Below the pieces are notes generated by a model, which was not told the DNA's origin, did not search any database, and saw only the letters and a program-made list of their open reading frames with translations. The position numbers were made by a program, and so were the translations under genes. This document shows, one piece after another, positions 30,407-37,826 of a stretch of 46,656 bases of DNA. Every line of letters starts with the position of its first letter. Position 1 is the first letter of the stretch. Origin of the DNA: Allofranklinella schreckenbergeri (GTDB taxonomy: Bacteria; Pseudomonadota; Gammaproteobacteria; Burkholderiales; Burkholderiaceae_C); NCBI RefSeq assembly GCF_003703475.1, contig NZ_RDQM01000015.1:1-46656 (forward strand), in the 5' to 3' direction.

Positions 30407-31087
30407 TTACTTGGCCACGTCAGCAGCAGCGTCAAGCGCATTGCTTGGTTGCACGGCTGGCGGTACGGCTGGCTGAGCGGCGGCTTGCCCGGCAGCGGGC
30501 ATTTGCACGGGCGCAGGGGCGGCGGGCGTTTGCGCTGCGGTGGCCGCTTGTGTGGCCGCAGCAGCTTGGCTCAATGCTTTTTCGGCCTCTTCCAGCTTGG
30601 CGGCGGAGTTTTGCAGCGCATCGCCTGCTTGGCTCAGGCGCGCGCCAGCGGCTTGGGCCGCATCGGCGGCCATGCTCTTGGCCGCGCGCTCTGTGTCAGC
30701 AGCCATTTCTTTGGCCGCTTGCATGGTGTTGTCAATGGCTTGGCTGGTGGCCTGTGCAGCCTGGCTGGCCGCCTCTTTGGCGGCGTCCACCTGCTTCTCA
30801 ACCGCTTGCGCAGCGTCGTGGGCGGCTTCTTTGGCGGCATCGACGGTCTTGTCCATGGCCTGGGTGGCATCGGCTGCTGCGGCTTTTGCAGCGTTGGAGG
30901 CGTCTTCCAGCGCCTGCTTGGCGGCATCTGCTGCCGGGGTTGGCGCGGGTGTGGGGGCCGGGGTGACAGGCGCGGGGGCTACGGGGGCCGGTGTGGGCGC
31001 TGGCGCGGGTGCGGGCTCTTCCTTCTTGCCGCAAGCGACGATGAGGGTGGCGGCCAGCAGGGCGGGGGCGATGTGACGCAATGGCAT
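30407..31087 (-). CDS. Alanine-rich putative lipoprotein with repetitive amphipathic helix
   Basis: The 226-residue product starts with a lipoprotein signal (LLAATLIVAC, with lipobox Cys followed by GKKEE). A Pro/Ala linker (PAPAPTPAPVAP) follows, then about 120 residues of Ala-rich repeats of the form DAAKEAA-DAAQAVEK-QVDAAKEAA, and finally another Ala/Pro tail. The middle looks like a long amphipathic helix or coiled coil, as in LEA-like or phasin-like proteins. I do not recognise a specific family. It is plausibly an outer-membrane-anchored periplasmic spacer, inferred from composition only. ATG 31087 has an AAAGGA ribosome site. Confidence 0.75.
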   Translation of the reverse strand: MPLRHIAPALLAATLIVACGKKEEPAPAPAPTPAPVAPAPVTPAPTPAPTPAADAAKQALEDASNAAKAAAADATQAMDKTVDAAKEAAHDAAQAVEKQVDAAKEAASQAAQATSQAIDNTMQAAKEMAADTERAAKSMAADAAQAAGARLSQAGDALQNSAAKLEEAEKALSQAAAATQAATAAQTPAAPAPVQMPAAGQAAAQPAVPPAVQPSNALDAAADVAK

Positions 31088-31127
31088 GAGCAAATCCTTT
31101 CAGTGAGAAAAATCAAAGCCAAAAAAA

Positions 31128-31643
31128 TCAGAGTCCCAACGGCTGGCTGCTGAATCCGTTGACGGTGCGACTGTCCAACCATTCGCTGGCTTGCTCGCTC
31201 ACTTGCTGCACCAGTACGGGATCTGCGCCGTAAACGCCGATGAAAAACTCGGGCCGCGTGAGCCATGCGGCTTGCGTGCCTGCCAGGATGAAGCTGGGGG
31301 TGTCGCCCGCGAACTGGCGCACGACTTTGCGCCCCAGCACCAGATGATCCCAGCGCTGGCGCCAGGCGACAAAGCGCGGATGGGCGCGCACGAGGGTGTC
31401 GAACTCGTTGGCGATGAGCAGCAGTTGCCGCTGGGGATGCAGCCAGGCGCGCAGGGCATCGAGCACTTCGGTGTCGGAGAGCGGCCAGCGGGCAAAGCTG
31501 GGGTCGCACCAGACGATGCGCGGGCAGGCTTGCTGCTGCGCGGCGGCCAGGCTGCCCAGCAGCGTTTCGCGCCATTGGGCAATGCCGGTGATGGTGTGGC
31601 GCTGCTCTGGGGCAGGGGGCGCTTCGGGTGGGGTCGGTTCCAC
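31128..31643 (-). CDS. Conserved-looking hypothetical protein behind the RoxA-like gene
   Basis: I do not recognise this protein of 171 residues. It is soluble with no signal peptide. Notable stretches are RIVWCDPSFARWPLSD, LLLIANEFDTLVRAHPRF and RKVVRQFAGDTPSFILAG, which suggest an alpha/beta fold that might bind a nucleotide or metal. A GTG at 31643, two bases after the oxygenase stop and with GGAGCG upstream, is the likely start; a TTG at 31673 would overlap the oxygenase by 28 bp. Tight coupling suggests a role linked to the RoxA-like enzyme. Confidence 0.65.
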   Translation of the reverse strand: MEPTPPEAPPAPEQRHTITGIAQWRETLLGSLAAAQQQACPRIVWCDPSFARWPLSDTEVLDALRAWLHPQRQLLLIANEFDTLVRAHPRFVAWRQRWDHLVLGRKVVRQFAGDTPSFILAGTQAAWLTRPEFFIGVYGADPVLVQQVSEQASEWLDSRTVNGFSSQPLGL

Positions 31644-31645
31644 TG

Positions 31646-32824
31646 TCAGTCGCTCCGGGTGAAAAACAACCAAGCCTGCTCAGCCCAGTCTTGCAGCACT
31701 TCCTGAGCCTGCTCGCTCAGGCGGGCGGCTTGCTTGGCATCCAGGTGGCGCTGGTCGGCCAGCAGGCGCAGCAGGCGCGCGTCTTTGCCGCCCATGCGGT
31801 AGCTCTCGCCATTGATGTAGAGGTAGCGCTGGTCGTAAAGCATGCGGGTTTTGCGGTTGAGCGCCAGCGCTTGCCCCGCCGCGGGTTGGGCGGGTGCATC
31901 CGCTGCGTCGAAATCCACGCCCGGGGCAGGCTCGCTGAGGTATTCGCCCAGAATTTGCTCCAGCGCATGGGGCTGTTGCAGGCGTTGCATGGCGGCTTGG
32001 CGCGCAAAGTCCTGCAAGGCTGGGGGAATGGAGCCCGATTGAGCGGTGGCCTCCTGGCGCGGGTCGCGGTAGAGCACGCCGGGGTGCGGGTTGCTGGCGT
32101 CGGCGCATGCTTCGTCCTCGTCCAGCTCCTGCGGCTCGGCCAGGCGTTCGAGCAAGATGGTGGCCAGCTCGGCCTGCTGGGGTGAGCGAAAGCCGATGGA
32201 ATACGTCATGCAGTCGCCGCTGTGGGCAATGCCGTCGTGGGCGTAGCCCGGTGGCAGATACAGCATGTCGCCGGGCTCGAGCACCCATTCTTCTTCCGGC
32301 TCGAAATGCTCCAGGATGCGCAGCGGCACGCCTTGTTGCAGCGTCAAATCCTTTTGCCGCCCGATGCGCCAGCGCCGCTGGCCCTGGGCCTGGAGCAAAA
32401 AGACGTCGTAGCTGTCGAAGTGCGGGCCGACGCCGCCTTCCTCGCTGGCGTAGCTGATCATCAAATCATCCAACCGCGCCTGGGGGATGAAGGCAAATTG
32501 CTGCAACAGGGCGTGCGCGCCCTCATCGTGCAAATCCACGCCTTGTACCAGCACCGTCCAGCCTTTTTGCGTGCGCGGGGGCAATTGTTTGGGCGCAAAC
32601 GGGCCTTGGCGCAATTGCCAGCCCGCGCCGGTTTGCTCCACCAGCCGCGACTGCACGTCCTCCCGCGCAGCCAGGGCCAGCAGCGCCTTGGCCGATACCG
32701 GCGGCACAAAGCCGGGGATGGCCTGGCGCACCAGCAGCGGCTTGCGCTGCCAGTGCTTGCGCATGAAGCGCGCCGGGTTTAAGCCGCCCAGCAGGGCCAG
32801 GGGGGCGTCGATGGATAAAGGCAT
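31646..32824 (-). CDS. Cupin/JmjC 2-oxoglutarate oxygenase, RoxA-like ribosomal protein hydroxylase
   Basis: E. coli RoxA (YcfD) hydroxylates an arginine of ribosomal protein L16 using Fe(II), O2 and 2-oxoglutarate. This 392-residue homologue begins NPARFMRKHWQRKPLLVRQAIPGF, a typical entry. It carries the Fe site H-x-D at residues 135-137 (GPHFDSYDVFLLQ) with the distal His in LPPGYAHDGIAHSG. The C-terminal winged-helix part (RTRMLYDQRYLYINGESY-like) is present. ATG 32824 has a good GGAGG ribosome site; the frame is open 34 codons further. It is followed by the coupled hypothetical gene and is divergent from the SlyD-like gene. Confidence 0.88.
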   Translation of the reverse strand: MPLSIDAPLALLGGLNPARFMRKHWQRKPLLVRQAIPGFVPPVSAKALLALAAREDVQSRLVEQTGAGWQLRQGPFAPKQLPPRTQKGWTVLVQGVDLHDEGAHALLQQFAFIPQARLDDLMISYASEEGGVGPHFDSYDVFLLQAQGQRRWRIGRQKDLTLQQGVPLRILEHFEPEEEWVLEPGDMLYLPPGYAHDGIAHSGDCMTYSIGFRSPQQAELATILLERLAEPQELDEDEACADASNPHPGVLYRDPRQEATAQSGSIPPALQDFARQAAMQRLQQPHALEQILGEYLSEPAPGVDFDAADAPAQPAAGQALALNRKTRMLYDQRYLYINGESYRMGGKDARLLRLLADQRHLDAKQAARLSEQAQEVLQDWAEQAWLFFTRSD

Positions 32825-32879
32825 GGCAGGGAACCTCCGTAACGAAGTGGATGCGCGCAAACTGCGACAATCCGCCCCC

Positions 32880-33404
32880 ATGGAAATCATGAAGAAAACC
32901 GTAGTGGCGCTGACCTGGGTGCTCAAGGACGGCCAAGGTGAAGAACTGGATGTGTTGGAGCAGCCCGTCGAATTCTATGTGGGCGGCATCGACCTGCTGC
33001 CCAGCATCGAGCAGGCCCTGCTGGGCAAGCGCGAGGGCGAGCGCGTGGACTTGCAATTGGAGCCGCACGACGCTTTTGGCGATTACGACGAGCAACTGGT
33101 GTATCTGGAGGAGCTGGCGCTGTTCCCCGAAGGCTTGAGCGAAGGCATGGTGATTGAGGGCAGTGCCTTGCCGCCGCAGGCGCGCTCGCAGGTGGCGCCC
33201 GATGTGCTGCTGACGGTGACCGAGCTGTACCCCGAGCATGTCGTCCTCGACGGCAACCACCCCCTGGCCGGCATGGCCTTGCAACTGCACTTGCGCATCC
33301 ACAGCGCGCGCCCCTCCACGCCCGAGGAGCAGCGGCGCGGCTCTGCGGGCACAGGCTTTTTCCGCATCCTGCCGCAAGCGCCCGGCTCGGATAGCCTGCA
33401 TTGA
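32880..33404 (+). CDS. SlyD-like FKBP-type peptidyl-prolyl isomerase
   Basis: A 174-residue cis-trans isomerase and chaperone. The FKBP core is interrupted by the insert-in-flap domain: VVALTWVLKDGQGEELDVLE, then LLPSIEQALLGKREGERVDL, PHDAFGDYDEQLVYL, VLDGNHPLAGMALQLHLRI (the GNHPLAG hallmark of SlyD/FkpB). The His/Cys-rich metal-binding tail of E. coli SlyD is absent. Two in-frame starts lie three codons apart, ATG 32880 and ATG 32889. A 55-bp divergent promoter region is shared with the RoxA-like gene. Confidence 0.9.
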   Translation: MEIMKKTVVALTWVLKDGQGEELDVLEQPVEFYVGGIDLLPSIEQALLGKREGERVDLQLEPHDAFGDYDEQLVYLEELALFPEGLSEGMVIEGSALPPQARSQVAPDVLLTVTELYPEHVVLDGNHPLAGMALQLHLRIHSARPSTPEEQRRGSAGTGFFRILPQAPGSDSLH

Positions 33405-33413
33405 GGATATCTT

Positions 33414-33488
33414 CTATTTCAAAGAATAAAAAATTCCCTTGTTTCTGCAACGTGAGTATTGAATCGATTTTACTTTGAATTGAAATTC
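33414..33488 (+). repeat. Dispersed 75-bp palindromic repeat, copy 8
   Basis: The arms CTATTTCAAAGAATAAAAAA and ATTTTACTTTGAATTGAAATTC flank the core TCCCTTGTTTCTGCAACGTG (from 33435). It starts ten bases after the SlyD-like stop, between convergent genes. The core's right half is diverged. Confidence 0.8.
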
Positions 33489-33544
33489 ATGCGATGTCTG
33501 CAACGCCCCGCATTAGCGCGGGGGCGGCCATCTTGGCCAGTGCA

Positions 33545-33904
33545 TCACAGTAAGCGCGTGCCCAGCGGCACCTCTTTATCGGGCACGCACAAAGCCACAT
33601 GCCCCTGGGCATCGTGAAAGCCGGTGACCAAGCATTCGGACTGGATAGGGCCAATCTGCTTTTTCGGAAAGTTGACCACCGCCACCACCAGCCGCCCCAC
33701 CAAATCCTGCGGCTGGTAATGGTGGGTGATTTGCGCGCTGGACTTGCGCGTGCCCAGCTCGGGGCCGAAATCGACGTGGAGGATGTAGGCGGGCTTGCGC
33801 GCCTGGGGGAAAGCCTCGGCGCGGATCACGCGACCCACGCGCAATTGCACTTTGGTGAAATCGTCCCAGGTGATGCTGGGCATGGGCTGGCTGGCTTGGC
33901 TCAT
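33545..33904 (-). CDS. csaA: CsaA-type tRNA-binding-domain chaperone
   Basis: This 119-residue protein is a stand-alone EMAP/Trbp111-like OB fold; Bacillus CsaA is an export-related chaperone with tRNA-binding fold. Signature parts are ITWDDFTKVQLRVGRVIRAEAFPQARKPAYILHVDFG, the SSAQITHHYQPQDLVGR stretch and VVNFPKKQIGPIQSECLVTGF. ATG at 33904 lies after an AGGAGAG ribosome site. It lies downstream of tRNA-Lys on the same strand, separated by a terminator. Confidence 0.9.
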   Translation of the reverse strand: MSQASQPMPSITWDDFTKVQLRVGRVIRAEAFPQARKPAYILHVDFGPELGTRKSSAQITHHYQPQDLVGRLVVAVVNFPKKQIGPIQSECLVTGFHDAQGHVALCVPDKEVPLGTRLL

Positions 33905-33926
33905 CCGTCTCTCCTGCTTGCCATGG

Positions 33927-33963
33927 AAAAAGGGCTTACGCCATCGCTGACGTAAGCCCTTTT
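33927..33963 (-). terminator. Terminator behind tRNA-Lys
   Basis: AGGGCTTACG (33931-33940) and CGTAAGCCCT (33951-33960) form a perfect 10-bp stem with a 10-nt loop. The A5 run at 33927-33931 gives a U tract on the minus strand, matching the tRNA-Lys transcript end just upstream. Confidence 0.85.
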
Positions 33964-33969
33964 CTCGAT

Positions 33970-34045
33970 TGGTAGGTCGTACAAGATTCGAACTTGTGAC
34001 CAACGGATTAAAAGTCCGCTGCTCTACCAGCTGAGCTAACGACCC
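33970..34045 (-). tRNA. tRNA-Lys (anticodon UUU)
   Basis: The minus strand reads GGGTCGTTAGCTCAGCTGGT at the 5' end, the anticodon loop CTTTTAA with TTT as anticodon, the T arm GTTCGAATC and the 3' end ACGACCTACCA. All 76 positions fit a cloverleaf. The acceptor stem GGGTCGT pairs with ACGACCT (one G-U), and CCA is encoded. Confidence 0.97.
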
Positions 34046-34086
34046 GTTATCTCTCTCCAAACAGTATGAACTGCCGGAAGCCGCGC

Positions 34087-34114
34087 ATTGTAGCCTATTT
34101 TTTGGCGTCGGCAA
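34087..34114 (-). promoter_or_regulatory. Candidate promoter of tRNA-Lys
   Basis: On the minus strand TTGCCG (34109-34114), a 16-bp spacer and TACAAT (34087-34092) make a good sigma-70 promoter about 40-70 bp upstream of the tRNA. It overlaps the last codons and stop of tcdA. Confidence 0.55.
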
Positions 34115-34916
34115 CCATTTTTTCAATCACCCAGCCCGCTGCCACCATGCCAAAGGTCGCCGTCACACAAACGGACGAGCCATAACCCGCGCAATTGAGG
34201 CTGCTCTCCTGCTGCGCAGCGCAACTGGCGTGCGCGGTTTTGACCTGTTCGCGGCTGAACACGCAAGGCACGCGCATGGGTTTGCCCTGCTGGGGAAAGC
34301 CGTCGTAACGGCGCAGGCGGTAGCGCAATTGCGCCAGCAGGGGATCGTGGGTGAGCAGGCCCAAGTCCTGAACCTCCACCTTGTGCGCCTGGGTGCGCCC
34401 GCCCGCCGCGCCCACGGTAATGAATGGCTTGCCGCGCGCCACCATCAGGCTGGCGATGGCGGCTTTGGCGCGCACCTGGTCGCAGGCATCAATCACTGCA
34501 TCGATCTCCGCGCGGCCCAGCCATGTGGCGGTATTGGTTTCGTCCAGAAACTCCTCCACGCATTGCACCTGGCACAACGGGTTGATCTGGGCGATGCGCG
34601 CTTGCATGGCCTGCACCTTGGCTTGGCCCAGGGTATCGGTCAGCGCATGGATTTGGCGGTTGATGTTGGAGGCGGCGATGTGATCCAGATCGATCAGCGT
34701 GATGCGCCCGACGCCACTGCGCGCCAACGCTTCGGCGGCCCAGGAGCCGACGCCGCCAATGCCAACAACGGCCACATGGGCTGCGTGCAGCCGCGCCGCG
34801 CCCGCCACACCGTAGAGGCGTTGCAGGCCGCCGAAGCGGCGCTGCCATTGGGCGTCATCAGGCGGCAGCGCTGCCGACTGTGCCTGCGGTGCTTTCAATG
34901 CCGGACCTGCGCTCAT
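34095..34916 (-). CDS. tcdA: tRNA threonylcarbamoyladenosine dehydratase TcdA
   Basis: TcdA (CsdL) cyclises t6A37 of tRNA to ct6A using ATP. The 273-residue protein has the E1-like ThiF fold: FGGLQRLYG, the nucleotide loop VAVVGIGGVGSWAAEALARSGVG, the SNINRQIHAL crossover, DACDQVRAKAA and the late SVCVTATFGMVAAGWVI. Start ATG overlaps the cpoB stop by four bases (ATGA), so it is translated with the tolB-pal-cpoB cluster. Some clusters in this group share that placement; a mechanistic link to Tol-Pal is not known. Confidence 0.93.
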   Translation of the reverse strand: MSAGPALKAPQAQSAALPPDDAQWQRRFGGLQRLYGVAGAARLHAAHVAVVGIGGVGSWAAEALARSGVGRITLIDLDHIAASNINRQIHALTDTLGQAKVQAMQARIAQINPLCQVQCVEEFLDETNTATWLGRAEIDAVIDACDQVRAKAAIASLMVARGKPFITVGAAGGRTQAHKVEVQDLGLLTHDPLLAQLRYRLRRYDGFPQQGKPMRVPCVFSREQVKTAHASCAAQQESSLNCAGYGSSVCVTATFGMVAAGWVIEKMVADAKK

Positions 34917-35650
34917 TTGAGGCGGGTCAGGCTTTCGCGCGCTTCCTTGGCGGCGGACGAGTTGGGATAGACCTTGACGAGGTTTTGCAGGGTCTGGCGC
35001 GCACCGGCCACGTTTTTCAGCTCGATTTGCGATTTGGCAATGGCCAGCGCCGCATCGGGCGCTTGCGCGTGCTGCGGCGCTTGCTTGAGCATGGCGTTGA
35101 AGGTTTCAATGGCACGGTAGTACTCGCGCGTGGCGTACAGCGAATTGCCCAACCAGAATTGGGCCGAAGGCGCGTAGCTGCTGTCGGGGTATTGCGCAAG
35201 AAATTGCCGGAACGCATCGCGCGCGCCTTGGTATTGGCCTTTGCGCAAGTGTTCCAGCGCGGCCTCAAAAGCTTGTTGCTCGGCGGGTTGTGCGGCCGCC
35301 GATGCGGCGTCACCGCCTTGCGCGGGCTGGGCTTCAAACGCCTGAAGGCGCGATTCGGCTCGGCGCAGGTTTTGCTGCAATTCCTCGTTTTGACCGCGCA
35401 AGCTTGCCACTTCGTTGCGCAAGACGCCGATTTGCCCTTGCAGCTCCATGAGGATGGAGCGCACTTGCTGGATTTCGGCGATAGCGCCCTGGTCGGCCTT
35501 GTGCAACTGCTCAACCTGGGCGCGCAGGTCAAGGATGGCGCGCCGGGCATCGCCATCCTCAAACAAAGCGTGGGCTGCGCCAGGCAACAACAGCGCGGCC
35601 GCTGCTGCAATGGCGCCCAATGACGGTGCCGCAAATCGCTTCATGGCCAT
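34913..35650 (-). CDS. cpoB: Cell division coordinator CpoB (YbgF)
   Basis: CpoB links peptidoglycan synthesis by PBP1B with Tol-driven outer-membrane constriction. The 245-residue protein has a signal peptide (APSLGAIAAAAALLLPGAAHA), an N-terminal coiled coil (about 40-105, RAQVEQLHKADQGAIAEIQQ and onward) for trimerisation, a Gln/Ala linker and a C-terminal TPR domain (AFEAALEHLRKGQYQGARDAF onward). ATG 35650 overlaps the pal stop by one base. It ends overlapping tcdA. Confidence 0.93.
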   Translation of the reverse strand: MAMKRFAAPSLGAIAAAAALLLPGAAHALFEDGDARRAILDLRAQVEQLHKADQGAIAEIQQVRSILMELQGQIGVLRNEVASLRGQNEELQQNLRRAESRLQAFEAQPAQGGDAASAAAQPAEQQAFEAALEHLRKGQYQGARDAFRQFLAQYPDSSYAPSAQFWLGNSLYATREYYRAIETFNAMLKQAPQHAQAPDAALAIAKSQIELKNVAGARQTLQNLVKVYPNSSAAKEARESLTRLK

Positions 35651-36189
35651 CACTTGTTGTAGCGGATCTCGACGCGGCGGTTCTCCGCGTGCGCATCCTC
35701 GTTGTGGCCCATGGCTTTGGGTTTTTCCTTGCCGTAGCTGATGGCTTCAAGCTGCGCGGCGGACACGCCAATCAGCTCCAGGGTTTGCTGCACGGCTGCG
35801 GCGCGGCGCTGGCCCAGGGCCAGGTTGTATTCGCGGCCGCCACGCTCATCGGTGTGGCCTTCCAGGGCGACGGTGATGTTGCGGTTGGCGCGCATGAATT
35901 CGGCGTGCTTTTGCAGCGTGGCCTGGTATTCGGGCTTGACGACGTAGCTGTCGAAGTCGAAGTAAATCGTGTGCGAGACGTTGACAGGCCCCTGGCCCGG
36001 AAGGCTGGACATGGAAACGTCAAACCCCGGCACCGTGCTTTGCGCGCCCTGGTTGGGGTCGTAAGCGCCAGTGGGCGTGCCCGTGCCCGCCTGGGCCTGA
36101 TCGGCCAGCTGGGTTTTGGAGCTGCAACCGGCCAACGCCACGGCGGCGGCCAGCATGGAATAAGCGATGGTTTTTTTCAAAGTCAACAT
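35650..36189 (-). CDS. pal: Peptidoglycan-associated lipoprotein Pal
   Basis: Pal anchors the outer membrane to peptidoglycan and binds TolB. The 179-residue precursor has a lipobox (AAAVALAGC, Cys then SSK) and an OmpA-like C-terminal domain: IYFDFDSYVVKPEYQATLQKHAEFM, VALEGHTDERGGREYNLALGQRRA, ISYGKEKPKAMGHNEDAHAENRRVEI. The GHTDERG loop binds meso-diaminopimelate. ATG 36189 is followed by LTLKKT; ribosome site GGAGAG. It lies between tolB and cpoB. Confidence 0.97.
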   Translation of the reverse strand: MLTLKKTIAYSMLAAAVALAGCSSKTQLADQAQAGTGTPTGAYDPNQGAQSTVPGFDVSMSSLPGQGPVNVSHTIYFDFDSYVVKPEYQATLQKHAEFMRANRNITVALEGHTDERGGREYNLALGQRRAAAVQQTLELIGVSAAQLEAISYGKEKPKAMGHNEDAHAENRRVEIRYNK

Positions 36190-36272
36190 GGACCTCTCTC
36201 CTCTAAAAAGCACTTGGGTGCGTGAACTCGGCAACTCAAAAAACGCGGGCGGCGCATCGCCGACCCTTGGGA

Positions 36273-37586
36273 TTACCGCAACAGCGGCCCCCAGGCCGGC
36301 TCGCGGATTTCGCCTCCCTTGGCTGCGAGGCGCACCTTGACCTTGCCGTCAACGGTGGTGGTCATCAATGCGCTGGAGCCGCCTTGCCGCGTGGCATAGA
36401 CGATCAATTGGCTATTGGGAGCAAAGCTGGGGTGTTCATCGGCCGATGTGTCGGTCAGCGCCTGCACGCGGCCAGAGGCCAAATCCTGCACGTGCAGGCG
36501 GTAGCCGCCGGTGCGGGAGATAAAGGCCAGGTAGGCCCCATCGGGGCTGATGGACGGGGAAATGTTGTAGCCGCCAGAGAATGTGACGCGCTGCGCGCCG
36601 CCGCCAGCGGCGCCCATGCGGTAGATCTGCGGCGCGCCGCCACGGTCGCTGACGAAGTAGATGTATTGGCCGTCGGCGGAATAGACCGGCTCGGTATCGA
36701 TGCCCAGGCTTTGCATCAGGCGCCGTGGCTCGCCGCCGCCAGCGGCGATGGTGTAGAGCTGCGAGCCGCCATCGCGCGTGAGGGTGACGGCCAGGCGGCT
36801 GCCATCGGGCGCCCAGGCGGGCGCGCTGTTGGAGCCGCGAAAGTTGGCCAGCAAACGGCGCTGGCCGGTGGCCACGTTGTGGACATAGACCACGGGCTTG
36901 CGCGACTCAAACGAGACGTAGGCCAACTGGCGCCCATCAGGCGACCAGGCCGGCGAGATGATTGGCTCGGGGCTGGTCAGCGCTGCCTGGGCGTTTTCGC
37001 CATCCGAGTCGGCCACCCACAGCGAGTAGCGCCCGGCCTTGGTGACGTAGGCGATGCGGGTGGAGAAGATGCCGGGCTTGCCCATGACCTTCTCGTAAAT
37101 GAAGTCCGCAATGCGGTGTGCGGCCAGGCGCAAATCGGCGGGCGCGACGACGTAGCTTTGCCCGCCCAAGTCCTGCCCCGCATCGCCACGGGTGGTGTCC
37201 CACAGGCGAAAGCGCACTTCGTAGCGGCCATCGCCCAGGCGGGTGACGCTGCCTGCGGCGAGCCAGCTCGCCCCGCGTTGGCGCCAGACGTTCATATCCG
37301 GGCGGGCTTGCTCATCGAGCGGGATGCCGCCAGCGTCGATATTCCTGAACGAGCCGCTGCGCTCCAGATCGGCGCGGATGATGTGCGAGAGGCGCTGGGG
37401 CGACTGCTCCTCGCCGCGGAAGCTGGCGATGCCAATGGGATGTTGCGAGTTGTGCCCGGTGATAAGCACAGTGGGGCTTTGGGCCAACAGTTGCGGCGCT
37501 GCGCCCGTCGCCACAACGGCTGCCAGGGCGCTGCGGCGTGTGATCGCTGGGGTTGGCGCGCCCGGCGACAAACGATGCTGATTCAT
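36273..37586 (-). CDS. tolB: Tol-Pal periplasmic protein TolB
   Basis: TolB is the periplasmic beta-propeller that shuttles between TolA and Pal. The 437-residue protein has a leader with twin Arg (AITRRSALAAVVATGAAPQLLAQ) and an N-terminal domain (PIGIASFRGEEQSPQRLSHIIRADLERSGSF). The propeller follows with repeated SPDGRQLAYVSFES, APDGSRLAVTLTRDG, SADGQYIYFVSDRGG and SPDGAYLAFIS blades. ATG 37586 gives a normal signal peptide. tolQ, tolR and tolA, usually just upstream, are replaced here by a dispersed repeat and rluF. Confidence 0.96.
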   Translation of the reverse strand: MNQHRLSPGAPTPAITRRSALAAVVATGAAPQLLAQSPTVLITGHNSQHPIGIASFRGEEQSPQRLSHIIRADLERSGSFRNIDAGGIPLDEQARPDMNVWRQRGASWLAAGSVTRLGDGRYEVRFRLWDTTRGDAGQDLGGQSYVVAPADLRLAAHRIADFIYEKVMGKPGIFSTRIAYVTKAGRYSLWVADSDGENAQAALTSPEPIISPAWSPDGRQLAYVSFESRKPVVYVHNVATGQRRLLANFRGSNSAPAWAPDGSRLAVTLTRDGGSQLYTIAAGGGEPRRLMQSLGIDTEPVYSADGQYIYFVSDRGGAPQIYRMGAAGGGAQRVTFSGGYNISPSISPDGAYLAFISRTGGYRLHVQDLASGRVQALTDTSADEHPSFAPNSQLIVYATRQGGSSALMTTTVDGKVKVRLAAKGGEIREPAWGPLLR

Positions 37587-37738
37587 GTGTTTTCCCATTT
37601 CTGCGCGGGCCTCGGGCATGAACGCGCCCTTGCCGCACCGGGCCGGATTGTGCCCCAAAGCCACCGCCGCGCCGGCCTCGTCCGCCGCCTGCTGCGACTT
37701 GTTACCTTGTTGTGCGCCGCAATGCCTGCTCCTTCTTC

Positions 37739-37821
37739 TATTTACAAATCAAAGTAAAATAAATTCTAATGCCATCATGCCGAAATGACATTGTTTTATT
37801 TCTTTTGATTTGAAATAAAAG
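37739..37821 (-). repeat. Dispersed 75-bp palindromic repeat, copy 9
   Basis: The best-preserved arms of the family, TTTACAAATCAAAGTAAAAT and TTTCTTTTGATTTGAAATAA, are inverted. The core CATCATGCCGAAATG (37773-37787) is in reverse orientation. It ends six bases before the rluF stop codon and lies upstream of tolB. Confidence 0.88.
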
Positions 37822-37826
37822 TGTAT

